This document shows, one piece after another, positions 1-7,616 of a stretch of DNA of 12,382 nucleotides. Origin of the DNA: Nitrospirota bacterium (GTDB taxonomy: Bacteria > Nitrospinota_A > UBA7883 > JACRGQ01); contig JAJRYM010000066.1 in NCBI GenBank assembly GCA_024275775.1, positions 1 through 12,382 on the forward strand, read 5' to 3'. A program made the translations under genes and the position numbers. Numbering within the stretch: the first letter of the stretch is position 1; the number at the start of each line of letters is the position of its first letter. The notes under the pieces were generated by a model. It was not told the origin of the DNA, did no database searches, and saw only the letters and a program-made list of their open reading frames with translations.

Positions 1-23
1 AAATGCGGAAAAGCAGAGTATGA
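1..23 (+). CDS. Possible 3' end of an upstream antitoxin gene (partial)
   Basis: The reading frame ending with TGA at 21-23 is open to the window edge and codes for the short tail MRKSRV. Its stop overlaps the vapC start codon in an ATGA arrangement, which is the usual junction between a VapB-type antitoxin and VapC. Only about six codons are visible, so the family cannot be identified. A second frame also runs through the start of vapC for a few codons, so this call rests on the overlap geometry and on the normal antitoxin-toxin gene order, not on homology. Confidence 0.3.
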
Positions 24-418
24 TTCTTGTAGATACCAGCGTATGGATCGATTTCTTCAGAGGCAATAACTCCAGCCAGCGCAAAACCCTCCACAGCCTT
101 ATAGAGGATGAAGAAGATATTTCCATTACCGGAATAATCCTTACCGAGATACTCCAGGGGATAAGGAAGGAGCGGGATTTTGAGACCATAAAAAGCTATA
201 TGCTGGAGTTCCCTATCTACGGGCCGAAAGGGATAGAAACCTTCCTTGAGTCGGCCCGAATATACAGGCAGTGCAGAAAAAGAGGCAAAACCGTCAGGAA
301 AACGGTTGACTGTATTATCGCCGCAATATGTATTGAAAACGGGCTCACCCTACTACACAAAGACCGCGACTTCGACCACATTGAGGGGTGCGCTCCCCTG
401 AAAGTCTTAAGGGCTTAG
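20..418 (+). CDS. vapC: VapC-family PIN-domain ribonuclease toxin
   Basis: This 132-residue protein is a full-length single PIN domain. The acidic residues that bind Mg2+ in PIN nucleases are at the expected places: Asp5 in the opening MILVDTS strand, Glu43 in the LTEILQG helix, Asp97 in VDCIIAA, and Asp115/Asp117 in HKDRDF near the end. VapC toxins cleave RNA, often tRNA or rRNA, and are held inactive by a VapB-type antitoxin encoded just upstream. Here the antitoxin would lie mostly outside the window, with an apparent ATGA overlap. It is the only plus-strand gene supported and converges on the minus-strand TPR gene, so it is not part of the respiratory cluster. The family call is firm; the RNA target is unknown. 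Confidence 0.9.
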   Translation: MILVDTSVWIDFFRGNNSSQRKTLHSLIEDEEDISITGIILTEILQGIRKERDFETIKSYMLEFPIYGPKGIETFLESARIYRQCRKRGKTVRKTVDCIIAAICIENGLTLLHKDRDFDHIEGCAPLKVLRA

Positions 419-445
419 GTTTGGTTTAAGCGCCCCCTCAATCGC

Positions 446-477
446 TCCGCTTTAATGGGCGGAAGATTTTCGCTTTT
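446..477 (+). terminator. Weak candidate terminator after vapC
   Basis: A 5-bp inverted repeat, TCCGC at 446-450 and GCGGA at 459-463, is followed by a T-rich stretch (about 466-478) in the plus direction. A competing pairing between CGCCC (431-435) and GGGCG (457-461) is also possible. It lies between the convergent vapC and TPR genes, where a terminator is expected. The stem is short, so confidence is low. No clear T-tailed hairpin is visible for minus-strand transcripts arriving here. Confidence 0.3.
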
Positions 478-899
478 TACTGGCAGGCCTCGCGGTAGCC
501 GGAGGCGCAAGCTTTTTTGTAATCGGCGGCGGCTTTATCCATCTCGCCCATTATCTCGCTTACCTGCGCTCTTATGTTGTAGGCTTCGCCCAGTTTAGGA
601 TCAAGTTTCAGCGCCTTATTGACATCCTTAACAGCGTTATCGATATCTCCAAGGTCCTTTTTCGCTTTTCCCCTCAGGGAGTACGCTTTGGCATATTCGG
701 GGTATTCCTTGATGGCATCTGTGGCAAGTTGAACAGTTTTAGAATAATTCGCGCTTCCATAGGCGCTCCGACCTTCCCTATACAGTCTTTTGGCCCTTTT
801 GGACGGGCCGTCTTCGCCCCCGAAAGGAAATTTGAAAGCATCGGCATTTATCGCGGTGAAGGAAACAAAAAGCACAGAAACAAGCAACCAGATTCTCAC
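477..899 (-). CDS. Small secreted TPR-repeat protein
   Basis: The start is the GTG at 897-899, because a strong GGAGGT ribosome-binding site sits 5 nt upstream and translation from there gives a clean signal peptide: MRIWLLVSVLF followed by a cut after NADA, near residue 20. The open frame extends further upstream to 989, but that would overlap the 3' end of the preceding gene and place a charged stretch before the signal. The mature part of about 120 residues holds roughly three tetratricopeptide repeats, with the canonical spacing of small and aromatic residues (for example AYSLRGKAKKDLGDIDNAVK, then KALKLDPKLGEAYNIRAQ). TPRs bind partner proteins, so this is probably a periplasmic adaptor. 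It lies 31 nt downstream of the 984-residue membrane protein and is likely the last gene of the operon. No specific function can be assigned. Confidence 0.82.
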   Translation of the reverse strand: MRIWLLVSVLFVSFTAINADAFKFPFGGEDGPSKRAKRLYREGRSAYGSANYSKTVQLATDAIKEYPEYAKAYSLRGKAKKDLGDIDNAVKDVNKALKLDPKLGEAYNIRAQVSEIMGEMDKAAADYKKACASGYREACQ

Positions 900-930
900 A
901 TCACACCTCCAAAAAAATTTTATTTTCATT

Positions 931-3885
931 TTACACCACGGGGGCGGCTTCCGCGCTTTCAGCCATGGCGTTATCCACGTTTTCACCAAGCTCTTTCAGG
1001 ACTTTTATAATGGCGGCTCTTTCGTTTTCGGTCAGATTGAGTTTCAACGTTTCCTTATAGAGGTCTATCGCCCTTCCCAGCCTGTCCAGTTTCGTGCGGT
1101 AAAGGCCCGCCAGATTCACCTTCGCCAGAAAATATCCATCGTCAAGCCCGATGGCCGATTCAAACTCCACGGCGGCCGCGGAAGCCCGGTTATCGGCGGC
1201 GAAAAACATTCCGCGCATGAAATGAAGCTGAGGTTTAAACCAGCCATGTATATCAAGTCTAACAGTCTCTCTTAGTCCGTCAAGCCCGGCTTTTATCTGG
1301 TTGTTCGCCAGCAGGCTGTCCAGCACAAGCATGTTTAGCCGCACATAAGTATACCTTGCGTCGTTATTATCGCGATTTAACTCCAGCGCGCGGGCGTAAT
1401 CACGGGAAGCCTTCACCACGCGGCCGGCGCTTCTTTCAACCTGCCCTTTGAAGAAAAGTGTTTGCGAATCGAAGTATTTTCTGAAGATTTTTTTCTCTTC
1501 CGGCGAGGCCGACTTTATTTCCGGGAAAGTCCGGTGCGCCAGCAGAGCCGTTAAATTCTTTTCCTTTACACGCACGCCTTTTCTTATTCCAAGCCTCGGC
1601 GCCGTGAACTCCACCACCGGCCTGTCATCCTGAAGCGGAGGGGTATCTTTTACAAATTTTTTAAGCGCCGGGCTGTCCATCATGAAGTTGGAAAGAAGCT
1701 GATAGGCGTTCATAACCCCTATTCCTTTGAGGCTTTCGGCGACCTTCGGGTTTTTCATCCCTTCCCTTATTTTTTCGATATCGATTTCGATTTCCCTGTC
1801 CGACCCCATCATAATAGCGTCCCACTTGGTGTACCACATAGCGGCGTGCGGAAAGACATCCAGAAAGGCCGCGACGAGCATCCTGAAATCTTTCTTTGAT
1901 AGATGATGAAGCGGTATCCACTGCGTGGTTATCCCCCCTTCAGCCAGCCGTTTTTTGCAAAGCTCGTAAAACTCCCGCGTGTAAAGGCTTACTATGCCTG
2001 CGTTGGAGGGAGGCGGCGGTTCAGCGGAGATAAAATCGAATTTTCTTTTTGTGGTAAGAAGGAAATTTCGGCCGTCCTCTTCCACGAGAGTTATCCTCGG
2101 ACTTTCCATAACTCCGAGATTGTCGGGGGCGAATTTCGGGCCGGCATTGAAAACCTCGCGCGAAGTATCCACCGCAGTCACGCTTTCCAGATTATGGGCA
2201 AGCGCGGCGCCCGCCGTTGAGCCGGTTCCGAAAGAGATAATCAGTCCGGCCTTGGGGTTCGGCAGGAGCAGAAGCGGGATGTGCGCCTGAAGCCGCTCAA
2301 GCTGAAGCGCCTCCCGAAAAGCTCCGGCTATAGGATCGCCGTTAATCCACAACCGCTTGAGCGGTTTTCTTCCTATGGAAAAATCGGATTCCTGGCGGGA
2401 TACAAGCACGGTGGCGTAAGGGCCTTCCTCGTAAAAAACAATCCTGCTTCCGGCATCGAGTTTCTGGGTGCTCAACAGCATGGAGATATCGCCCCGAACG
2501 ACAAGAAAGACCGTAAGCGCGAGCAGGAAGGGAATGCTGAAAACGGTTGCGCGGGCCCTGTTTTCCATCGACCTCGCCCAGAGAAGATACATGCCGGAGG
2601 CTACGGCGAGCCAGCCGAGACCTATCAGGCTTTTCTGGATTCCGAACAGCGGAATAAAGGCGTAGCCGGTAATGATGGAGCCCAGAACCGCTCCCAAAGT
2701 GTTGACGGCGTACAGCCTGCCAACGTCGCCACCCAGCTTTTCACGTCCCGAAGCGAGCGCCTTCACGACAAGCGGAAGCCCGCCACCCATCAGGAAAGTG
2801 CATGGAAAGATAATCAGAATGGTAAAGAAAACCGGCGCGGCCAACTGCTCCCCGCCGGGGATAATTCTTGTAAACAGATTGTCGGGGCCCAGAATGGAAT
2901 TAATAAAACCGATAAGCCCGCTGTTCCTTGCGAACCCCAAGAGGGAAAGAATGGCGAAAAAGCCCACCCCTATCTGGAAAAAAGCGAAGAAGCGGGCGCC
3001 GTCTTTAAGCGCGCGGGCGGTAAGCCGCGCCGTAACCGCACTGCCTGCCGCTATGCCAAGCAGAAATACAGCCAGAATAAGGGCAAAAGCGTAAGTCGTG
3101 TTGTTCAGCACAAGCACCAGCAGGCGTGTCCAGAGCAGTTCGAGCCCAAGCGCACAGAATCCCGATATGCCGAACATTATGAGCAGGGTTTTATCTCTAA
3201 CGGGAGCTTCAGCGGGCGTTGCGGAAGGTCGGGGCGTCTGTTCTGCCGATGCGGGAGACGGTTTGCGGGCGATAATAAAAACTACGGCGCCGGCCAGAAT
3301 GTTTACTAAAGCTCCCGCCCTTAGAGCGCCGGAAAGCCCTAAATGCTCTATCATCCAGAACCCGGCGGCGATACAGCCTGCCATCGCTCCGAATGTGTTG
3401 ATGGCGTACAGCCTTCCCGTAAAACGGCCTGACTCCTGTTCATAGTTAGCGAAATAGCGCGCCATGGCCGGCAGTGTTCCGCCCATCAGGCTGGTTGGAA
3501 GTATGAGCACAAGAACAGCAAGCGCGAACCTCATGGCAAGCACGTAAGCCGAAACCCCTTCATAACCGGGATGGAGAAAGAGATAAATTTTCTCCATGAC
3601 ATTAAGCCAAACGGGGAAGAGCAGAACATATACCCCAAGACCGATTTCTAGAACGGCGTAAAGCCGCAGGGGGTCGGCTCCTTTATCCAGTTTTCGGCCG
3701 AAATATTCCGCGCCGATGCCGAGCCCGCCCATGAAGGCGACCAGAACGGCGGTTACAGCGTAAAGGCTAACTCCAAGAAGCAGGGATAACTGCCGGGCCC
3801 ATACAACCTCGTAAGCAAGCCCGGCGGCGCCTGAAAGGAAGAAAACCGCGTAAAGAATAAAGCGGCGCGAAGCGGCTTGCCTCAT
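931..3885 (-). CDS. Integral membrane protein with spermidine-synthase-like (SpeE/Rossmann) domain and C-terminal TPRs
   Basis: This 984-residue protein has three parts. Residues about 1-475 are polytopic membrane segments that form two related halves: GAAGLAYEVVWAR near residue 20 and GFCALGLELLWTR near residue 240 begin equivalent units. Residues about 485-720 resemble the SAM-binding fold of spermidine synthases, with FGTGSTAGAA near residue 550 as the glycine-rich loop, AVDTS as the next strand, EDGRNF, and LYTREFYELC. Residues about 820-960 carry TPR-like helices. Membrane-fused spermidine-synthase-like proteins are widespread in bacteria, mostly without a proven reaction. The catalytic Asp region of true aminopropyltransferases (DSSDP-type) reads SAEPPPP here, so polyamine synthesis is doubtful. 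The ATG overlaps the stop of the upstream propeller gene (ATGA), implying translational coupling. A paralogue flanks the cluster at 10812-12382. Confidence 0.85.
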   Translation of the reverse strand: MRQAASRRFILYAVFFLSGAAGLAYEVVWARQLSLLLGVSLYAVTAVLVAFMGGLGIGAEYFGRKLDKGADPLRLYAVLEIGLGVYVLLFPVWLNVMEKIYLFLHPGYEGVSAYVLAMRFALAVLVLILPTSLMGGTLPAMARYFANYEQESGRFTGRLYAINTFGAMAGCIAAGFWMIEHLGLSGALRAGALVNILAGAVVFIIARKPSPASAEQTPRPSATPAEAPVRDKTLLIMFGISGFCALGLELLWTRLLVLVLNNTTYAFALILAVFLLGIAAGSAVTARLTARALKDGARFFAFFQIGVGFFAILSLLGFARNSGLIGFINSILGPDNLFTRIIPGGEQLAAPVFFTILIIFPCTFLMGGGLPLVVKALASGREKLGGDVGRLYAVNTLGAVLGSIITGYAFIPLFGIQKSLIGLGWLAVASGMYLLWARSMENRARATVFSIPFLLALTVFLVVRGDISMLLSTQKLDAGSRIVFYEEGPYATVLVSRQESDFSIGRKPLKRLWINGDPIAGAFREALQLERLQAHIPLLLLPNPKAGLIISFGTGSTAGAALAHNLESVTAVDTSREVFNAGPKFAPDNLGVMESPRITLVEEDGRNFLLTTKRKFDFISAEPPPPSNAGIVSLYTREFYELCKKRLAEGGITTQWIPLHHLSKKDFRMLVAAFLDVFPHAAMWYTKWDAIMMGSDREIEIDIEKIREGMKNPKVAESLKGIGVMNAYQLLSNFMMDSPALKKFVKDTPPLQDDRPVVEFTAPRLGIRKGVRVKEKNLTALLAHRTFPEIKSASPEEKKIFRKYFDSQTLFFKGQVERSAGRVVKASRDYARALELNRDNNDARYTYVRLNMLVLDSLLANNQIKAGLDGLRETVRLDIHGWFKPQLHFMRGMFFAADNRASAAAVEFESAIGLDDGYFLAKVNLAGLYRTKLDRLGRAIDLYKETLKLNLTENERAAIIKVLKELGENVDNAMAESAEAAPVV

Positions 3886-4913
3886 TTAAAAATATCTTTG
3901 GGGGGTTTGAACCGCACCCTAAGCTTGCTGGCCATTTCACCAGCGGCCTTTACATTCAGAACACCGATGCTCGATGTACCGATTTGCGTAAACCAGATGT
4001 TGCCATTAGGCGCAAGACCGGCCGAAGCCGGCAGGGTGTTTTTCGTCGGTATGTCAAAAGTCTGGAAACCTTTTACGGCGGGCGAAAATCTTACAAGCCT
4101 GTTATCCGTTCTCTGTATCAGCCATATGTTGTCTTTTTTATCGACGAGCATCGCGTGAGTCCCTTTATTTTTTGGGATATTAAATGTGCTTGTTTTATTC
4201 TTTTCCGGGTCGTACATGGACAGTTTCTGGTCAACGAGCTGGACGTACCAGACATTGCCTTTTGAGTCCACGCCTGTACCCCGCGGCGACTGCACCCTGA
4301 GAGCAATCAAATGCTCCTTGAACAGCTCCTTTTCAGGATTAAAAAAGGTCAGCCTGTTGACAGCCCTTTCCACAAACCAGAGGCGGCCTTTGGAATCTTC
4401 GGCAAGGTCGTAGGAGTTGCTCAGCGGCGTTGGAATTTTGAATGCCTTGAATTTGCCGCTATCGGGATCAAACCGGACAAGCGTATCGTCGTTCCACCCC
4501 AGAAACCATATTTTATCGTCACGCGTAGCAAGAATTGAGACAGGCTTTGTATTTCTATCAGGCAGGAGATATTCCGTGGTTTGTTCGGTCTGGGGGTTGA
4601 ATTTAGCCAATATGCCGGAATCCTCCTGCGTAAACCACACATTCCCCTTGGAGTCGATCGCCAGGCCGGAGGCTCCGCTTTTGGAGGTCGGTATTTTGAA
4701 TTGGTAGAACTCTCTCGATACGGGGCTGAAACGGGTAAGAATATTTCTGTTAAACTGAATGAACCATACGCTTCCATCCGGCGCCACCCTGATTCCAATC
4801 GGAAAGGCGTTTTTCTCCGGGAGTTTATATTCGGTAATAACATCGCCTGCAAACGCATTTCCCGCCATGAAAAGCATGAGAATAAAAGAAAACAGGCGAC
4901 GCCCAAGCATCAT
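3882..4913 (-). CDS. Secreted seven-bladed Vgb/NHL-type beta-propeller
   Basis: This 343-residue protein starts at ATG 4911-4913, with a second ATG directly following. Residues 1 to about 22 form a signal peptide ending NAFA. The rest is seven repeats of about 43 residues, each with a core like DSKGNVWFTQ, then a FDP-type turn and an EYxIP or FxIP strand. That is the repeat of virginiamycin B lyase (Vgb) and related propellers. Vgb itself opens streptogramin antibiotics, but this repeat is common in periplasmic proteins of unrelated role and I cannot confirm the Vgb catalytic His and Glu residues. The gene begins 3 nt after its homologue (4917-6266), without a strong Shine-Dalgarno sequence, and overlaps the next gene by 4 nt, so it is probably translated by re-initiation. 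In this context a scaffold or binding role in the respiratory module is more likely than antibiotic resistance. Confidence 0.85.
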   Translation of the reverse strand: MMLGRRLFSFILMLFMAGNAFAGDVITEYKLPEKNAFPIGIRVAPDGSVWFIQFNRNILTRFSPVSREFYQFKIPTSKSGASGLAIDSKGNVWFTQEDSGILAKFNPQTEQTTEYLLPDRNTKPVSILATRDDKIWFLGWNDDTLVRFDPDSGKFKAFKIPTPLSNSYDLAEDSKGRLWFVERAVNRLTFFNPEKELFKEHLIALRVQSPRGTGVDSKGNVWYVQLVDQKLSMYDPEKNKTSTFNIPKNKGTHAMLVDKKDNIWLIQRTDNRLVRFSPAVKGFQTFDIPTKNTLPASAGLAPNGNIWFTQIGTSSIGVLNVKAAGEMASKLRVRFKPPKDIFK

Positions 4914-4916
4914 ATT

Positions 4917-6266
4917 TCAGACTTTTGAGCGTTTGCTTCTTATAAAAACGAAACCGCCGACAACGATAATCAAAGCAATGGCTCCACCCACAAGCAACAT
5001 GCCCGAACCGCTTCCTTCCGCGTCCATATTGGAGGAAGCTCTCCGCATCTTTTGTTCACCGGGGGAAGATCCGGCGGACTCTTTTTGAGGCACTGTGGAA
5101 CGAACAAGCCTCGCAATGCTGTTCGCCTTCCTTCCGCTCTGCGTAAACCAGATATCGCCGTTGGCGTCAATCACCATTCCCATAGGCTGGGCGTTTGGAG
5201 TGGGGATTTCAAATATATTCCAATCCATGTTGGCCGAATCAAAATAGCCGATGCGGTTCATCATGCTGTCAACAAACCATATGAGGTCGTCATCCGCGGT
5301 AACCAGGGCCTGCGGGGCGGCGTTAAACCCGGGCATTTCCGCAACGCTAGGATTGGGCATTCCCGGAAGCAAAACTCCAAGCTGTTTCACGTGCACCTGA
5401 CAGAACCATAGGAGCCCATTCTTATCAAACCTCATCTGGCCTGGCTGTGCCAGATGAACCGTTATCGGAAAGTGTTTCAGCGTTTTCTTTTGCGGGTCGA
5501 ACCTGCCTATATAGTTGCCGCTTACGTCACCAATCCAAATGTTATCCTTATCGTCTATGGCTATACCCATAGGGTTGGCGGACGGCCCCAAGCTGTATTC
5601 AGTGATTCTCTTTTCCGCAACATTAAGATAGCCGATTTTCCCGGCATTTTTTTCAACAAACCAGACGTCCCCTTTTGAATCAACCGCGATGTCGTAAGGC
5701 CGGGAATTTACAGTCGGGACAATAAGTTCCGTGAACTTTTCCTTATCCGGCTCAAAGCGGACGATGCTGTTTCCATACTGCAGGACAAACCAGAGGGCGC
5801 CATCGGGAGCTATGGCCATATAGCCCGGCTGGCCTACGGTGAAATTCTGCGCGAGTTCTTCAGGCGGTTCACCTTTGCGAGGGTCGTAATCCCACTCAAT
5901 GTCCTTAAAGTCTTTTGTGGAAGGAATTCTGTATTCCTTCAGCTCAAGTGTTTTCGGGTCTAAAACCCCAAGCATATTGGCGGACGCTTCCGTAAACCAT
6001 ATTCTATTTTTGGAATCAACGACGACAGCTACTGGGTAGCTGTATTTCCTGGGGAGTATGAACTCTTCTATTACGGGAGACTGCGATACCGTGTATTTCT
6101 GCATGGTGGTAACTTTGGGCGCCACCACCCCGCTATCTGCCGCTTCTCCTCCAGCCTGCTGTGCCAAAGCCAGCGACGGCAGAAATATAAACAAAGCTGT
6201 TGCGGTAAAAGCTAACAGCTGAAAAAAAGAACTCCCGGCGCTTTTACCAGGTAAACGTGGGTTCAT
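4917..6266 (-). CDS. Membrane-anchored periplasmic Vgb/NHL-type beta-propeller
   Basis: This 449-residue protein opens with a signal peptide, with hydrophobic residues about 15-33 and a likely cut after LALA. Seven propeller repeats follow (about residues 65-395), with cores such as DSKNRIWFTE, DSKGDVWFVE and DANGDIWFTQ. The second repeat has an insertion of about 25 residues (around DYDPRKGEPPEELAQN). After a Ser/Gly-rich linker, a C-terminal hydrophobic helix (about 422-443) ends in the basic tail RSKRSKV, so the propeller should face the periplasm while tethered to the membrane. It shares the repeat with the next gene and the two look like a tandem duplication. Its start overlaps the end of the subunit IV-heme c gene by 23 nt, with a GAGG ribosome-binding site about 7 nt upstream. 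The close coupling to cytochrome genes suggests a role in complex assembly or docking; this is inference. Confidence 0.86.
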   Translation of the reverse strand: MNPRLPGKSAGSSFFQLLAFTATALFIFLPSLALAQQAGGEAADSGVVAPKVTTMQKYTVSQSPVIEEFILPRKYSYPVAVVVDSKNRIWFTEASANMLGVLDPKTLELKEYRIPSTKDFKDIEWDYDPRKGEPPEELAQNFTVGQPGYMAIAPDGALWFVLQYGNSIVRFEPDKEKFTELIVPTVNSRPYDIAVDSKGDVWFVEKNAGKIGYLNVAEKRITEYSLGPSANPMGIAIDDKDNIWIGDVSGNYIGRFDPQKKTLKHFPITVHLAQPGQMRFDKNGLLWFCQVHVKQLGVLLPGMPNPSVAEMPGFNAAPQALVTADDDLIWFVDSMMNRIGYFDSANMDWNIFEIPTPNAQPMGMVIDANGDIWFTQSGRKANSIARLVRSTVPQKESAGSSPGEQKMRRASSNMDAEGSGSGMLLVGGAIALIIVVGGFVFIRSKRSKV

Positions 6267-6957
6267 ACATGTGCCTCATCTGCCAGTTTGCGTCTTTGTA
6301 ACTTTGCACTTCCCCGCTCAAATCCTGCTCCATCTCACCGGAGGCGGTCATTTTGCCGGATGTTTTGCCTGCCCTGTATTTTCCCACTCCAATCTGTCTG
6401 GCGCGATCCACTTTGTAGTATGAAAACACGTCAACAGGCGGTATGGCCATTCTTTTTCCCATGGCCATGCTATGGCAGGAATCGCATCCCAGCACCTTTG
6501 CCTGATGACCGCTTCTATATACTCCTACGGCCAGAATGATACCCAACAGAATCGAAGGAATCGCGTACACGAAACCGCGCAGGAAATTGGATTTTATCGA
6601 TTTGGTCTTCGCTATAAGAGCTCCCAACCCCGGTATTTTGCGCAGGGGGATTTTGTGAAAGTACGGAAGGAAAATGAGAAGCACCGCAATTAAAATCGGA
6701 ATAAGAGGCATTATGAAAAGATATTTTTTCAACCTGCCTTTGAGGTACCAGAAAGGTATCCAGAACATGAGAAAAACCCACTCCGGGCCCGGAATGTCTT
6801 CGCCAAAATCCGGAAGTGGTATCTCATTCGGAGCGTCGTCGGGCACGGGGTACATATTGGCAAGTACGCCAAAAATGACGAGGAGGACGATCATTACTAC
6901 CGCAAGCGTAATAAGGTAATGCGGCCACCACTTATAAACCTTTTTTTTATCAGCCAT
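6244..6957 (-). CDS. Cytochrome b subunit IV-like protein fused to a c-type heme domain
   Basis: This 237-residue protein resembles the C-terminal half of cytochrome b (subunit IV of b6f-type complexes) with an added heme c. Hydrophobic segments are at about residues 14-35, 60-71, 80-99 and 128-147. The loop IPGPEWVF (residues 55-62) matches the position of the quinol-site PEWY motif, but the Tyr is Val61. After the last membrane segment comes C158-D-S-C161-H162-S-M164, a single heme-attachment site of the CxxCHxM form seen in NapC/NrfH proteins. The Met could be the second iron ligand, though other Met residues are available further on. Fusion of subunit IV to cytochrome c is known from Bacillus QcrC. 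It starts 23 nt after the cytochrome b gene with a GGGGGAG ribosome-binding site. It probably takes electrons from the b hemes or the quinol site and passes them to a periplasmic acceptor, plausibly NosZ. Confidence 0.83.
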   Translation of the reverse strand: MADKKKVYKWWPHYLITLAVVMIVLLVIFGVLANMYPVPDDAPNEIPLPDFGEDIPGPEWVFLMFWIPFWYLKGRLKKYLFIMPLIPILIAVLLIFLPYFHKIPLRKIPGLGALIAKTKSIKSNFLRGFVYAIPSILLGIILAVGVYRSGHQAKVLGCDSCHSMAMGKRMAIPPVDVFSYYKVDRARQIGVGKYRAGKTSGKMTASGEMEQDLSGEVQSYKDANWQMRHMYEPTFTW

Positions 6958-6980
6958 TCCCTACTCTCCCCCTAAACCCG

Positions 6981-7616
6981 CTAAACGCGGTCGGACATTC
7001 CCAGCCTGCGGAAAAGAACTATATGTATGAAAAAGAAACCCAAAAGTAAAATAGGCAGTATCCATATATGGGTAACGTAATTCCGTCCCAGAGTAAAACC
7101 CTGCAGAATCGGCCCCTTAATATATGGGCCTATGCCTGGAATGGCATCCACCCAATCAACCCATATAATAAGCTCCCAGTAGCTTCTCCAGTCCCACACT
7201 ACGATAATGCCGGTAATAACCAGGAGAAGGTATAGGAATGCCAGTACAAGCCCCATCCACCAGTTCAGTTCACGGGGGGGGCGGTAGGCGCGGCGCGCCA
7301 TTATATGAAGCGCGTGTATGGTTAAAAACACCATTCCGAAGGTTGCGCACCACCGGTGAATATTTCTTATAAGAGCGCCGTATTCGGTGTTGTTGCACAT
7401 CTCACTTATACTTTGATGAGCCAGGTCCGGCGTGGGAATATAGTATGTGACCATGTAAATGCCGGTAAGTATCTGTATGAGGATACAGCCAATGGTAATT
7501 CCTCCGAAAAACGACCAGAAGCTTATGCTTTCCGGCAGAACATACGCCACCTGCTTTTCATAAAAAGTCCGCAGTCCAAGGCGAACTTCAAGCCAGTCAC
7601 CCAAACGTTTAAACAT
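6981..7616 (-). CDS. Cytochrome b6-like diheme subunit of a quinol-oxidising bc complex
   Basis: This 211-residue protein is the N-terminal four-helix domain of cytochrome b, the length expected for a split b6-type subunit. The heme ligands are visible: His87 and His101 (HRWCATF...TIH, 13 residues between) in helix B, and His183 and His198 (14 residues between) in helix D. This 13/14 spacing is the b6f/Bacillus form, not the bc1 form. The motifs RPPRELNWWMG and QILTGIYMVTYY are typical. Where b6 proteins have the Cys that binds heme ci (FYCLGGIT), this protein has Phe36 (SFFGGIT), so that extra heme is probably not covalently held. The start forms a TGATG overlap with the lipoprotein stop. 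With the following gene it makes a complete cytochrome b. No Rieske protein is encoded in the window. Confidence 0.9.
   Translation of the reverse strand: MFKRLGDWLEVRLGLRTFYEKQVAYVLPESISFWSFFGGITIGCILIQILTGIYMVTYYIPTPDLAHQSISEMCNNTEYGALIRNIHRWCATFGMVFLTIHALHIMARRAYRPPRELNWWMGLVLAFLYLLLVITGIIVVWDWRSYWELIIWVDWVDAIPGIGPYIKGPILQGFTLGRNYVTHIWILPILLLGFFFIHIVLFRRLGMSDRV

Noticed and set aside
900..989. N-terminal extension of the TPR protein to an ATG at 989
   Set aside because: It overlaps the preceding gene's end by 59 nt. A strong GGAGGT site and a clean signal peptide support the GTG at 899.
2281..3309. 342-codon open frame on the plus strand
   Set aside because: It is the antisense shadow of the 984-residue membrane protein; it is rich in Lys, Arg, Gly and Gln, with no recognisable domain.
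4917..5010. C-terminal tail of the membrane-anchored propeller as a sortase or exosortase signal
   Set aside because: There is a helix and basic tail, but no LPxTG, PEP or similar recognition motif before it; a plain membrane anchor is the simpler reading.
3882..6266. Streptogramin (virginiamycin B) resistance genes
   Set aside because: The repeat is shared with Vgb, but the signal peptides, operon context and unconfirmed catalytic residues do not support a resistance role.
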